Positions 35,801 to 44,329 of a DNA stretch of 64,000 nucleotides are shown here, piece by piece. Below the pieces are notes generated by a model. That model worked only from the letters and a program-made list of their open reading frames with translations, searched no databases and was not told the DNA's origin. The stretch's first letter is position 1. Each line of letters opens with the position of its first letter. This stretch comes from Antedon mediterranea (lineage: Eukaryota; Echinodermata; Crinoidea; Comatulida; Antedonidae). Position numbers and translations under genes: made by a program. The stretch is taken from contig NC_092674.1 of the NCBI RefSeq assembly GCF_964355755.1, forward strand, positions 22,842,001 through 22,906,000, given 5' to 3'.

Positions 35801-38800
35801 AATATTATTAATTATATTGTGATTATGATCTAAATTATGCATAATGATTTGATGATCATTAGAATGGCTGATGTTATGGCAGTAATATTCTGAATGGGTA
35901 TCAATGTGTTTATTTTACAGTAAACAATTTATCAATATTTTACAGGTTGGTAGTAGTAGTGCTTGGCTACCGATTCCAGGGTCTCAGGTTCAAATCAAAA
36001 CTATTAATTGACATCAACAGTTGTAATTTATATGATCCCATACAAAGAATGTATGTAAAATTAAAATGATGAAAAATAAAATACTCTACATACTGCATGC
36101 TAAGGAGGTTTGCATGATAAAATAACAAAACTATTGATTTAGTTTTTTCTGTATATTAAAATCATAATGTACATCAGTAAACAAAATTAATTCTAGCAAT
36201 ATCTCATTTAATACATGACCTTTAAATCAACTAAATGACGATGTCATTATTCTGCTTCAATGAATATAAATGGAAACTCAATACAGGTTGATTGAAATAG
36301 TTGCTATGGGGATAGGTAAACAAACCCATTTCTTAATTGTCATGTCAAATATTTTTTGTAATTATATTCATTGTAATCCATCAAATAATATCAGGACATC
36401 CTACACAATTATGACGGTATGAAGATATATACTGTAAATTTAAATGAAATCCAGTCTACATTAATAAGTTTATATTGGAATTATAAGTTAATATTACCTA
36501 ACATAAAAAATGTATTATGAATCATTTAATGTTCTCTAAAGCTCAGTCTACACTATCAAACTAGTAACCATAGTAACCATAATATGGTACTGTAGCGATA
36601 TAATTTTATTTATTTTTTTTTTTTTTATTTATTCGACTTCTCACTAACTCAGTTAGTGAAGGATCTGGACCAACAGGTGGTAAACACCTCTAAAACGGTC
36701 CAGTCCCAATTTGCAGAGTGGCTGTGTGTGACAGTGGCCGTGTTTGTGTGGACTAGTACACCGGGGTAACCCCCTACTCGTCTCGAAAGATGTACTAGGT
36801 TCTTTAAAGTGCGCATGAGCTATGTGTACACTGGACCTACGGTTTATAGTCCTTATCCGAGAAGACTCGTTCTACCACCAGAACCATGGAGCGAGTGAGC
36901 CTCGAACCCTTGCCGATGTTATGACTACGTAATTACGGTTCCACTGTCTTAACCGCTCGGCCACTCACTCGCTTAAAAATATGACATCATCATATCTTCA
37001 TGTTGACATGTCACATTTTTTTTGTCACATAAAGTTTAATAGTATGTAGACAGAGCTTTAGAAAGGCTATAAAATATATATTTCAAAAAGTAGTACAGCT
37101 CGTATAATTGATTATTTAGTTGTTTGTGTTTACAGAGGTAATTGGAATCGCATTGTCATGGTATATTTATTGATTAGAATAATAAAATATAATATAAATT
37201 TGTAATATAACTAATGTTTGTTATAACATTATATTATATTATGTTATTATTGTATTTTTATTTTTTACAAAAGACCTTCAGTTCTAAAATATCAATATAT
37301 TAAGAGTAGTTTGTCACAAAAAAAGCAATAAGTTTCATAACATATACCACAAATGTAACCATGGAAACATTAATAATAGCAACATAAAAAGCCAACATCA
37401 ATTTATTTTAATCAAAATTTTTTTTCAAATATTATGATTACTTTTTCATTAAAGCAAATAATAATTTTCACAATAAATAACCCTGGAAAAACAAAAACAA
37501 TTTGATTTCTGTCCATAGACCAATTGAGAATTTTTTTTTTATTTCCCAATTTAGACTGTGTAAAATTATAATGTAATTATTTAAAATAATTTTTTGGTTT
37601 TGAAAAGGAAAGAATAAAATACATATCAAATTCTACAGTTGGAATGAAAATAAGTGAGGTTTGCATTCACAATTATTATAATTTGTCAATGTATTGTAAA
37701 TGGAAGAAATAATTCAACTAGAAAGTGCATACCTCCACCTACTGTAAAATTCTCCTACCTAAGATTTTTCTGGTAAAATATATATATATTTGTGTGTGTC
37801 TTTGCTGTGTGTGATTTAGGCTAATTTCACTACAAGCATGTGTATGCGAATTTGGTGTAATGGAACCAGCTTTTCAACTAACAATAGTTTCAGTTGACTA
37901 AACATAGAACAGCAACGCCAAAAACACGGGTGAATTTGAAATGAAAAAGGTTTTTAAAAACTACTGTACTTGTATCAAAAAACCTGTAAATTAAATCAAA
38001 TTATGTTTTAAAATTACAAATCACAAATTGAACTCTTGCCTCTCTTACAAAAATGAAGTTTTTTGACAAGCAGTTCGTGAGAAAATGCAATTTCAGTTTA
38101 CTTTAAGACTGCTCGTCGGCTTTTGAATATTCTGTCCTATCTTTTAACACTAGCAGGTCTAAAAATAATACTAAAGTGTTCCAGAATTGGAACCATGGTC
38201 TGGATAGCCTCCAAAATGTAATGGAGTGGTCCTTGACCACATATCTATCTGTATGCCACAGGGTTAAAAAGCAAAAACGGATCTGGAATCGTAATCCAGA
38301 TCATGTAAAAAATTCATTTACTTTCATTGCTTAGTCCGTCTGTGCGCATCCAATTGGAATTCATGAAAGCCTAAAATGGTCTGAAACGTGTCCTTTTTAA
38401 AAACTGTTATTAGGGATTTCAGGTGAAAAATTGATTGACACCCTATGAACTTGGAAATGATACCATATGAAGCAGAATTGAAAGACAATGACAATGCTTT
38501 TTAAATTTTTTAAATCGGACAAGGCGTTCAAAAGTTACATTAAAAAACAATACGAAAAAATAGATAGGAAGTCGAAGACATTGGTTTCTATGTTTTCTAT
38601 TATTTTATTAAAAGCTAAAAGTGGTCCAAAACAGTCAACAAAATCATTGATATTTTGTACATAATTGGGTATATCTTTTTAACCATAAAGTGTACCGGCC
38701 TAATTTTTTCAACAGTTATTGATGTAATGTAAATACATAATGTTCAATAAAAATGTTGCCAAAAAAATCATAAATTATTGTTTTATTATTAATACATAAT

Positions 38801-41800
38801 GAAACTATGTAATATTTGAATGTAATAAAATACATAAAATCTAACATAGCTCTTTAATTATTACTCACATTATGCCTATTTTTTTACCAGTTAATTGTAT
38901 AATATAATTACACAATTTTTAATAAAAATTCTATTAAAAATATGTTTTTGTTGCCATGGAAACGTGTAATAAAATAAACATGACATTTAATCGCAAAAAT
39001 ACATAAAATCTAACATAGCTCTTTAATTATTACTCACATTATGCCTATTTTTTTACCAGTTAATTGTATAATATAAATACACAATTTGTAATAAAAATTC
39101 TATTAAAAATGTTTTTGTTACCATGGAAACGTGTAATAAAATGAAAATATGATGTTTAATCGCAAAAATACATAAATCAAAGATAGCCATTCGTAATTGT
39201 AATGTTGATAAGTTTATCAGCAAGCAGTAAGTTTATGTTGTAGATCTAAAGCTGAAATACCAACAGCTTTAAGAAAATCACCAGGAATATCTTCTTCCAT
39301 GACTGTAGTAGAGATTAAATACCTGTTGATAAATATTAATTACAATAAGTTCACTTTTATTTTTATATGAAAATAATCGGTATTATTTAAAAAAAATAAA
39401 TATTAACTGGAAAAAACACATAGATTTTTATAGCAGTTTTTAAATTAATCAATTAAAACTAAAAACCTACAAAATATGATGTATTCCTTTCATTTTTTAT
39501 AAAAAAAACATAATCCTCAATTAATTTAACCAAATAATACCCCTTGAAAATAAGTGGACCTGTCCATAATGTATTTAACTTTCATTGTACGGACGATTCC
39601 ATTTACATTAATAGGGATGTTAAGCATTTCAAACTAATATGTTTTAAAACACTTAAAAATAATAAAGTACCTATTATTATTTCTTCGGAACGTTAGGAAT
39701 AGGAAATATATTAATCATAATTATAATCAATGTTGGTTAAACTATAATTTATATAAGACTTAACCTCCGTTAAGTAAAAATTCTACTGGCAGTCCTGTGC
39801 AGGCAGGCACAGGCTAGCCTCAGCCTAAGACAATGGAACAAGTGGACTGTGGCTTGAGAAAGGAAAAACATGTGCCTACTCTTTTCTTTTTCCGTTCATC
39901 AATTCTCAACCAATTACTCTAAGATTTTAACAATAGCTACTTTAAACATTATATTTTCATATTATATGTGTCTTTGATTTAAAATATTTCATCAACCTAC
40001 CGAAAAAACGAAGATTATTTTTGAAAGTCCACCAATTCTGTTCTAGACATCGTATAAACCTGGGACATGCTTTGTTTACAAGCTAAAGCCCATGCCTTTC
40101 ACTTAGGAAACCAATTTAATTGTCAATCACCTCAGGTTGTCACGGAAACTCCAATCAAAAAGCATCATATTTTTAGATCTCCAAAAATGGGCGGTCATAA
40201 ACTGCAAGCAGGAATTTCCCTCATCATGTTCATGAGGTGACCAGCTGGATAGGGTGTTAGTAATCTTGTTGTATTTCATTGAATAATTGATATTTCCGCG
40301 AATTGTCTGCAGCACTTGAAAGTAGACATGTGTACCTTTCCAAAAATGTATTATTTGCCCAAAAAATATTAATCTAATAATTAAAAAATGGCACTTCAAA
40401 ATGGTCAATTTTTTACTTTAATGTGCTGTCTGTGTGTGTGTGTGACCTCAAGCTGTAGCCATGCAACTGAATACCCTACTGTTATAGTTTTATAGGTGCT
40501 ACATATTAGTTTTCCTATGATGACAATATACAGTGTGACCTGAAGTTTATGAGCACTAATCATTAATAACTCTAACACATTCAAACAACTCCTCAAATTT
40601 TAATCTGCACTTTCAACATTAATTAATTTTATGCTTTTTACATTTTGCGTTGATTGTTCAGCGCTTAGTGGCACCCTGCATTTTGCACTATATAAATTGA
40701 ACATTATTATTATTAATGGTGTATATGATTTCAGGTTGTGAAGATATAACTGTAAATATATAATGTGACTATTGATTAAATTTTTAATGGAGTCTTCCAT
40801 GGACTAGGTTTATCTATGGTGAACAGTCTGCTAATAATACATATAGGCAGAAAACAGACAGACAGCAAACAGACAGACAAACAGAGAGACAGACAAAAAA
40901 ATCACATAATAAGGGGTTTGTTTAAAACACACACAAAATGTTAAAATGACTTTTATAAGCACTGTCTACACTATCAAACTGGTTTCCTGTTTAAAAAAAC
41001 AACAACACAACAACAAGCTATTTTTATTTTCAGATTATTTGCATACAGGTTAATTAACAATGACAAAAACTATCCAACTAGTTTGACAAAATAAGTGGTG
41101 TGCCCAAATATGGTAGGTAGTGATATGTTTAATATGGTAGTGAAATGACATCATCATCATTATGTCCATATTTGGGCACACCACATTTTTTTTGTCACAT
41201 CAAGTTTGATAGTGTAGACAGGGCTTTTATATATAAATGACCAGTATACAGGTTGTCTTTTTCTGCAAAACAATAACTTAACAACAAGCGGTTTATTTTT
41301 TCCAGATTATTTGCGTACAGGCTAATTGACAATGACAAGAACGTATAAATACAACAGTACATTAATGGAACAATTTCAAAAAGATTTATCACCTCAACTC
41401 TGACATCCAAGTTAATCAAAATATTGTTTGCCTGATTTTAAACAAAAGAACACAACATCAAATAACTCAAATATAAAAAAAAAAAAAACACACATGGTTT
41501 TTAAATTAAATAATATTGATCATCAAAGGTAACTAAAAAATTAAATTAATACAATGGTTTGATTCAATTAACTGTAATATAGTTGATGATTTTAACATAA
41601 ATAAATGTAAATTACTAAAAAATTTATTTTTAAAAAAAATGATCAAACAATAAATACAAATGTACAGTATCAAACATTAATTAATATACATTGTTTGATT
41701 AATTTTAAAATATTGATAACATCAAATAAATTTTGATAAATAATATAATATAATAATAAATAATTGTATCAGCGTTGTTTGATTTTTTTAGTAAACTAAA

Positions 41801-43791
41801 AATAAAAATATAAAAAAATATAGTTATAGCTAATCAAAACGCAAATAGAATAAAAAAAACACACAAACATAGGGTGTAACCTGAATTATATTAGAAAAAA
41901 TAATATTTTACATTTTATGTGAATTTATAATAAAAGAAAAGTCATCATTATTATGTCTTTTAATGGTAAATTAAAAGGTAGTGGGCTGAAGTATAACCCT
42001 AATACAATTTATTCCATCAAACTCTATTCAGGTTTTATTCATTAACAAAACACAAATTAAAAGAAATATAAAAAAATGAAAATAAATAAATTTACCAGTA
42101 TTGCTCTTATTGCTGGTCTGAAGAATGTGTCTGGATTATCAATTCCTTCGTACACCTCACGCTTGTCAATCATAAATGGAGCACTAACAAAATCAACTGA
42201 CAATCAAAAAGAAAACACTACAGTATCTCTGTACAAACATCACAATTGTAAAAAAATATCAACACCATTTTGATAGTGATGATTAGGTTATTAATATGAC
42301 TTTCCAAAGTATGTTACTGTATACAGGCATGGCGTCAAAAGCGTACTACGGTTAAACACTTTCTTTTAACCTCAACATATGTTGATTGTTGATTGTGTTA
42401 AGCTTGGTTCCCACTAGAACGTAACGCAAGGACGTAAACGCAACGCAAGCGTTTTAACCAATGACAAGCGAAGTTATAGACAGTTAGCAATCACAAGCGA
42501 ATAAGCCATCGCTTGTGATTGGTCAATTCACTTGCGTTGCGTTACGTCCTTGCGTTGCGTCGCTAGTGGGAACCACGCTTAAGACAGCTGTGACCAAATT
42601 TTTACTGTTTAATTTCATATTCCTAGTAGTACCTAACATAAAATATACATCTTTGGTACCTATTCTTGCTATGAGCATTTTCCAGGTTTTCAGGGCCTAA
42701 AAATTGTGAAATTAATTGCTGAACATAAACATGTCCTGTCTTTTATTTTGTAATTTTCAAAATTAGTGGCAAGGTGTATTGGTGTACTGGCACCTCCCTT
42801 GTATCCGTCTATGTAACATAATTACTTACGTTCAGTATCGGTAACAAACCACTGTCTTAATTTACTAAAACAACCACTTGGTTCCGGAGGAATGATAGAA
42901 GCCTGAAAATTATTAATAAAATAATTATTAACAGTTTGTTTGAAACATACATCCATACAGTAAACATTATTTTTGATACATAAATAACAAGAGAATATCT
43001 ACTTTAAGAATAGAGCAATCAATTTGATCGATGTATAATTCGTACCAATTAAAATTAAAGAGTGAACATTAAGACTGTAAAATATTTTAACTGTACATAA
43101 TTTATTTAAAGATTGTACCTTTTTTGTTGAATATGCCATTTTAATATCACATAATAAATAGGTGACATAATAGTTTAGTTACATGAGAAAACCCCTATTT
43201 AAAGAAAAATGATTGGTCCAATCAGAAGTCTATTATCTGTCAGAAAATTAGGTTTCATTTAATTTATTTGTTTACTGTTATCTGAAATAAATAATAATGT
43301 AATTAAATCATTATTTAAAACAGAATATTCGTCTTTATTTTCATGGGGGGACAATACACCTTTAACATCATCACAGTACTTACATTTTTTAAGGGCATTT
43401 GTAATTTCATGTCTTCTGCCACTTCACAGAGTTTTTTAAATGGGCAATGTATTTTCACAAATGTACGGTTACCAATTTCGCTCTTGGCAATTTCCAAACC
43501 ATCTCGCTCCAAGAGTTTTTCAAATCTTTCTCGTAAATTTTGTTTATACTCGTATTCTAATTTTTCCTCGCTTTCCATGTTGTACGTATCTTCTTGTTTG
43601 TAAACAAGAACATAATCAATCCGTTTGTAAACAATTTCTCCCTGTTCCATGTAGTTATTTTTCGGTTGTTTTTTACATTTCTTCTTTTTCTTTAAATAAG
43701 ACTCCTCACGAATCGTTGAAGTTAGTGTATTAACTGGTTCCATTGGAAGTGGTCTTCCACTGTATGTGTCATCATAATTAATGTAAGACAT
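18253..43791 (-). CDS. Anoctamin (TMEM16 family), complete 20-exon gene
   Basis: Exons on the minus strand: 43384-43791, 42830-42902, 42096-42196, 41393-41431, 34845-34908, 34380-34531, 33949-34121, 33489-33650, 33220-33314, 32790-32911, 26807-26896, 25756-25945, 25345-25454, 24521-24669, 23927-24104, 23236-23365, 22373-22506, 21416-21496, 20527-20816, 18253-18529. All have GT/AG borders and all phases agree, giving 1005 codons plus stop, a normal family length. Family marks are the N-terminal module (IDYVLVYK, FVKIHCPF), IRNYFGEKVALYFAWIG before TM1, ATVFLEFWKR-like GTVFLEIWKR, HRTQTMYEDA, FVNSYTSLFYIAFF (TM7), ALPLAPL and IDIRVDAKR (TM8), and VISNAFIISFT. Anoctamins are dimeric Ca2+-activated chloride channels or lipid scramblases in plasma or internal membranes. 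The splice donors of exons 4 (GTGATA) and 6 (GTACTG) are weak. I cannot assign the paralogue. A DIRS element sits in the intron between exons 10 and 11. Confidence 0.93.
18713..18839. repeat. MITE family A, copy 1
   Basis: Ends aagctctgtc and gacagagctt, with internal palindromic 'cccaaatatggtagtgatat'. It lies immediately downstream of anoctamin exon 19's intron border region. Seven relatives occur in this window. Confidence 0.8.
20000..20235 (-). mobile_element. SINE-like dispersed repeat
   Basis: Reads in reverse as 'gacccgggttcaatgcccga' (box B-like), followed by 'cagttcactcagctggaaaa' and 'aaggaactggccaccctacc'. The overall form suggests a tRNA- or 5S-derived SINE. The head is not complete. 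Confidence 0.45.
20973..21150 (+). mobile_element. tRNA-derived SINE, diverged
   Basis: 'gctgtagcttggtggttaac' (box A) and 'cagggttcaatcttgacc' (box B) are about 40 nt apart, followed by a T-rich tail. It sits in the anoctamin intron before exon 19. Confidence 0.5.
21616..21737. repeat. MITE family A, copy 2
   Basis: Starts aagctttgtctacactatcaa and ends tagtgtagacagaga, with the same 'gatatcatatcactactata' core as the other copies. Confidence 0.75.
21890..22066 (+). mobile_element. LINE 3' UTR fragment with (TCAA)n tail
   Basis: The T-rich stretch ends in 'gtatgaaccaaataaattc' followed by three aatc/tcaa units (22048-22063). This is a typical 3' end of CR1/L2-like elements. No coding part remains. 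Confidence 0.55.
23115..23545. mobile_element. Relic of DIRS ends in the anoctamin intron
   Basis: At 23,118-23,165 and again at 23,440-23,545 there are degraded versions of the DIRS outer-edge sequences (gcctagcttacctggataaa; aaggtaagctagcac; ctgttggtttgtgt). They surround anoctamin exon 16 (23236-23365). Short DIRS-derived remains or a related non-autonomous element are both possible. Confidence 0.45.
23236..25945 (-). CDS. Anoctamin exons 12-16: TM5-TM8, calcium-site region
   Basis: The exons encode the TM5/6 block (VILYRLIMSYLF, then TILNSTCIMTLGKIYEYVAY), TM7 with its lead-in (LFAFQFVNSYTSLFYIAFF), the following loop and helix, and TM8. In Ca2+-gated family members the helix after the outer Cys-rich loop has an acidic residue in a GGCxxELxxQL-type motif. 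Here the equivalent reads DDNCMSLLSLQVF and carries no acid. The TM8 pair is kept conservatively (IDIR then DAKR). A basic segment (KKLWRRRKCCRKAK) precedes TM8 on the cytosolic side. Reduced or altered Ca2+ gating is an inference. Confidence 0.8.
24752..25078. repeat. MITE family B copy, ~325 bp
   Basis: Ends ttaaagatattattgtcccc and ggggacaaatacatctttaa are imperfect inverted repeats. The interior contains 'gccattttcatgtcacacaa' and 'agtcaaattgg', shared with the other copies. Confidence 0.75.
25641..25738. repeat. MITE family A, copy 3 (diverged)
   Basis: Left end tctgtctgcacgatcaaact and core 'gacatatcacccccatattt gggc' match the family. The right terminal repeat is lost. It abuts the donor of anoctamin exon 12. 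Confidence 0.6.
26050..26342. repeat. Large foldback element with two nested inverted repeats
   Basis: The outer arms 26051-26101 and 26292-26342 are essentially perfect complements (gatggcttgatcacaagtga...). The inner arms 26183-26226 and 26251-26294 are also perfect complements (attctacgcttaaatgggtt). A ~24-bp loop separates the inner arms. About 80 bp between the outer-left and inner-left arms has no partner, which suggests one arm lost or gained a segment. It lies in the anoctamin intron between exons 11 and 12. Confidence 0.85.
27061..27300 (-). mobile_element. Diverged copy of the 36.6-kb SINE family
   Basis: Shares the 'cagtacacc...tactcttttcga...tgtactgtgtcctttt...acacaggacc' order with 36,745-36,840, with many changes, and has a 'gggattcgaaac' box B-like site. 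It lies only ~50 bp from the DIRS left edge. Confidence 0.5.
27391..27560 (+). repeat. DIRS left inverted terminal repeat
   Basis: Starts gcttacctggataaacc and ends catcatttct. It is complementary to 32512-32681 over about 170 bp with no difference that I could see. Outside it, 27353-27390 is the unique outer edge that is copied, in complement, inside the internal region. Confidence 0.9.
27600..27693 (+). repeat. DIRS internal complementary region
   Basis: The first half (27600-27650) is the reverse complement of the left outer edge (27353-27402), with one or two mismatches. The second half (27651-27693) is the reverse complement of the right outer edge and the ITR start. This joined-ends sequence is what templated circularisation of DIRS cDNA predicts. 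Confidence 0.85.
27757..29445 (-). CDS. DIRS tyrosine recombinase ORF
   Basis: 562 codons. The first ~200 overlap the RNase H/MT frame and are low-complexity. The recombinase proper starts near residue 215 with a SAM-like core-binding part (STLAVYNSRLKHFFEWC, TVSGYRSALAAVIPNF). Catalytic motifs are visible: Arg in ASCKRRGELHAL, HxxR in MHQVRGIAASWALFAG, and the His/Tyr end in FTSHYL, where the Tyr is the nucleophile. No stop is seen, so the enzyme could be intact. It would resolve and integrate the circular cDNA. Confidence 0.85.
   Translation of the reverse strand: MGSRALIGGSSSPSGKSPCSRQFRQHNRRGIHKQARGYTVPHAMLPHVDVANVVYKTQHPTVSGPHCGSSEHSGGRTVPSTSTSYGMASSSNNRHPDLQPLWAAPCRSVCDVRQHAAPDVLQSISGCTCVGGGCPVHTMGQPLGICLSTDFNTATGPDAHSAPSMPSPTNSAVLAQAAVVSTASRPSVRSAVTSSDSERLADAGPSSVCSTEPHIPRPDCMAIVRDRFRDSGIPDGPAALAAKSRRESTLAVYNSRLKHFFEWCKRQKTDPMKVTLGQVCAFLHYLFESGLQVRTVSGYRSALAAVIPNFKDGSTISSSPAISSLLRGMFRERPPTKALIPRWDVNVVLAALMRPPFEPLSRASLYNLTLKTAFLIALASCKRRGELHALSLEPGHIRFERGGARLVFRKDFLAKSQTLNFSPPTVFIPTIAAYSGVEEDRLWCPVRALKFYIKRTESIRVSASHLFVSTVAPFRPAARSTLANWVVAAIRAGYDSTNTPPPAHMHQVRGIAASWALFAGVPLPDILQAAWWRSQSTFTSHYLSDTSANQSTVAASILKPRH
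28674..29515 (-). CDS. DIRS RNase H remainder and downstream methyltransferase-like region
   Basis: In the frame of the ORF 28674-30608, RNase H homology resumes at SGLWSPEETRAHINLLELW and continues through VNSDNTTVVAYINRQGG and AGRLNIVADALSR. The following part has HVDLFATSGNTQLPTF and LIAPYWPRQPWFPLL, the block after RNase H that is often called methyltransferase-like in DIRS elements. The upstream part of this ORF (29516-30608) is an out-of-frame shadow of RT. It overlaps the recombinase ORF, as is usual in DIRS. Confidence 0.75.
29348..30640 (-). CDS. DIRS reverse transcriptase and start of RNase H
   Basis: Contains canonical RT blocks: STVFLAQKKSGDWRPILNLK, ATIDLKDAYFHVPI (catalytic Asp), FVALPFGLSTAPRVFTRL, and MYLDDWLIVA (the YxDD catalytic pair). 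It continues into RNase H with VETDASEVGWGGH and then loses homology near 29,500-29,515. RNase H homology resumes there in another frame, within 28674-30608. This is therefore a frame break, probably a 1-2 nt indel; a programmed shift is less likely. Confidence 0.88.
   Translation of the reverse strand: MGGRLKRFSRVWETLTTDRWVLSTVTHGYRIEFSSPPVSGGARHTRIPSEPEKSQALMTGLEALLQKGAVVHVQKEQLTIPGHESTVFLAQKKSGDWRPILNLKSLNKRYIRPRRFRMETVSSILLGLRRGDWAATIDLKDAYFHVPIAQEHQSWLRFRIHDQVYQFVALPFGLSTAPRVFTRLVRTLAAFFHQHGIRVFMYLDDWLIVAQSRDQLLSSLSFVRLVTEQAGFIINEEKSCLLPSQNPLYLGAQINLVTGRACPSIERVAKARTAVLHLINAQAPTAYDWLRTLGSLASFVALVPFCRLRMRPLYLHLLAAYRPRSDSLHKVVPTNAFIISHLEWWLVEDRLLVGTPIQRSIPDVRVETDASEVGWGGHIPSPASGRPRRRAPTSTCSNFGQSSAHWRLFFPIWQIAMFSSIPTTQPSWHT
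30681..32207 (-). CDS. DIRS ORF1, gag-like protein
   Basis: 508 codons from ATG. The N-terminus has paired zinc-knuckle-like cysteines (CIKCRGPRS..., HLECINCRTC, PCDVC). A middle region is acidic and predicted helical. The C-terminus is Arg/Pro/Gln-rich (RRASNSRSRTAARPPPVP, MQPPPPPPAQ) and likely binds nucleic acid. The position upstream of RT, reading away from the right ITR, fits ORF1 of DIRS elements. No stop interrupts it. Confidence 0.8.
   Translation of the reverse strand: MPKQDCIKCRGPRSTVKWDRHLECINCRTCTELSPCDVCVRWTPSKFKSLPKPKERTEAVPPSKVGTVDTAGPPVVAPEVSLPDMPAPAAASAVPGVNEFSPGLLQAIVAAVRALPRDEPEVPSQIRPPPHIPYIDVGPQQTSFFDGSSVRQRDYDSDRTMASLSDDDRDSLREQAGPGEEGLQALVMRTVPAVLSFLGVNFTYREPKHTPSSKRFSTFGVRTPFKKVSSCPVTPLDPELVERVELIAKESKIRRPMPYSLSSAFPVPQKQFELYIAAPSVPEAAKERVREDQNLDPSRTNFFKLSESRTEDVLTSVDRAARETLRAASMAGYLLSFLADPEHPPQGDSDVIALLQQIMGLVVDQQATISLSAAAARRVNVLGATDIAPTDFRRFTTSDSFGAQDLFFGSFSQKEDKWAREREARRETRARFPQKRRASNSRSRTAARPPPVPAPQQMQPPPPPPAQPMQSQASTSRQASHPPRGMRNRGGKGATNRSGRRYYNVKRR
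32512..32681 (-). repeat. DIRS right inverted terminal repeat
   Basis: Reverse complement of 27391-27560. It lies upstream of the element's gag-like ORF and so probably contains the element promoter. The outer edge 32682-32698 (taggcacgatatagact) is repeated in complement within the internal region. Confidence 0.9.
35232..35370. repeat. MITE family A, copy 4
   Basis: Complete copy with aagctctgtcgacactatca and gattagacagagctt ends. Confidence 0.8.
36539..37058. repeat. MITE family A, copy 5, split by a SINE
   Basis: The left part is 36539-36605 (aagctcagtctacactatca) and the right part 36976-37058 (tagtatgtagacagagctt). A ~360-bp tRNA-derived SINE (36618-36975) sits between them, with its A-rich tail, read as poly-T, at the left junction. 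Confidence 0.8.
36618..36975 (-). mobile_element. tRNA-derived SINE
   Basis: The minus strand starts gagtgagtggccgagcggtt (box A-like TGGCCGAGCGG) with a box B-like GGGTTCGAGGC about 50 nt on, matching a class II (Leu/Ser-type) tRNA head. The body includes the 'cgagtcttctcggataagga' block and a 'tactagtccacacaaacacg' block, and it ends in an A-rich tail. Related pieces occur at 27061-27300, 52880-53060 and 6430-6475. Confidence 0.75.
38828..39190. repeat. ~170-bp tandem repeat, about two units
   Basis: The unit 'aaaatctaacatagctcttt...ccatggaaacgtgtaataaa' occurs twice in a row (start 38838 and 39003) with over 95% identity, plus a partial third (39165). A dispersed relative is at 49,540-49,640. 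Confidence 0.85.
40290..40490 (+). repeat. Dispersed repeat shared with 49,650-49,830
   Basis: 'gtagacatgtgtacctttcc', 'ttaatctaataattaaaaaa' and 'aatgtgctg' are found in the same order at 49,660-49,770. Both end near 'catgcaactgaatacc'. No ORF or inverted ends. Confidence 0.7.
40957..41226. repeat. MITE family A, copy 6, interrupted
   Basis: Ends aagcactgtctacactatca and tagtgtagacagggctt. A ~75-bp piece (41003-41078) inside the left half resembles the sequence just outside the right end (41275-41345; shared 'cagattatttgc', 'acaggctaattgacaatgac'). The copy lies just downstream of the 13-codon anoctamin exon 4. Confidence 0.7.
42400..42582. repeat. MITE family E, palindromic
   Basis: Ends ttaagcttggttcccactag and ctagtgggaaccacgcttaa are nearly perfect complements. 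The inside is also partly palindromic ('acgcaaggacgtaaacgcaa' / 'cgttgcgttacgtccttgcg'). Confidence 0.85.
43104..43366. repeat. MITE family B copy beside anoctamin exon 1
   Basis: Left end tttaaagattgtacc, right end ggggggacaatacacctttaa, with shared core 'gccattttaatatcacataa'. It ends 18 bp from the exon 1 border, so it sits at the exon's donor side. Confidence 0.7.
43384..43791 (-). CDS. Anoctamin exon 1: start codon and N-terminal cytosolic module
   Basis: I place the start at the ATG at 43789-43791. No AG acceptor lies between it and the next upstream stop, so this exon should also hold 5' UTR. The first 40 residues are low-complexity with a Lys run (KKKKKCKK). Then comes the ferredoxin-like anoctamin dimerisation module: IVYKRIDYVLVYK, a charged helix (RERFEKLLERDGLEIAKSE), FVKIHCPFKKLCEVAEDMK and LQMPLKN before the donor. 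A TAGGCC-rich spacer lies about 0.5-0.9 kb upstream. A MITE (43104-43366) ends 18 bp downstream of the exon's 3' end. Confidence 0.88.
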
Positions 43792-44329
43792 TTTTATCCC
43801 AATTTTTTCAAGACGCACAATTTATGGAGAAAACAGGTTTCATGTAGAGACATGTCAACTTACTAAAACTTGAGCTTTGCTATCTGGACCATCTAAAAAT
43901 TTAAAAGAATTTAGGGAGAAAAAACATAAATTCTCTAGAGCTATGGGATAATGTAAGTTAAAATTCTGCAGATCTGCACTGTTACGCCAACTAACCAGTC
44001 AAACGAGTCTGTGTTAAATTTTGTCTGATACTGCAAAAATGTACATCCATGTGCGTAAGCTTTTTGGTCAGCAATCGGTGAGCGCCCATTTTCTGGTCTA
44101 CTTACAAAATCTTCTACAGTAGCCTGGCCTAGAGGACCCTCTCTCTCCTCTAGTGAATGTGAAAATATTTTATGGGATGCCAATAAAAGCACTTATCGGG
44201 CTCAAATGGGTTAATATAAACAAGTAAGTAAGTAAGTAAACAAGTTACAAAATTGGGTACACTACTACAGAACAGTGTAAAAAGTATGATACCGATTTAA
44301 ATGCTAGGCCTAGAGTAGTAGAGAGGGCC

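Larger units (their letters stand above)
35400..40950. other. Large anoctamin intron, repeats only
   Basis: The intron between exons 4 and 5 (34909-41392). Apart from the MITE/SINE nest at 36.5-37.1 kb, the tandem repeat at 38.8-39.2 kb and the 40.3-kb repeat, I see no coding signal. Several (AT)-rich runs and a long region with 'gtaatccagatc' style inverted words at 38,270-38,310 are present. Confidence 0.5.

Noticed and set aside
43863-43897. Small upstream anoctamin exon with AG and GTAAGT borders
   Set aside because: No acceptor AG exists between it and the ATG at 43791, so it cannot be spliced to the coding exon.
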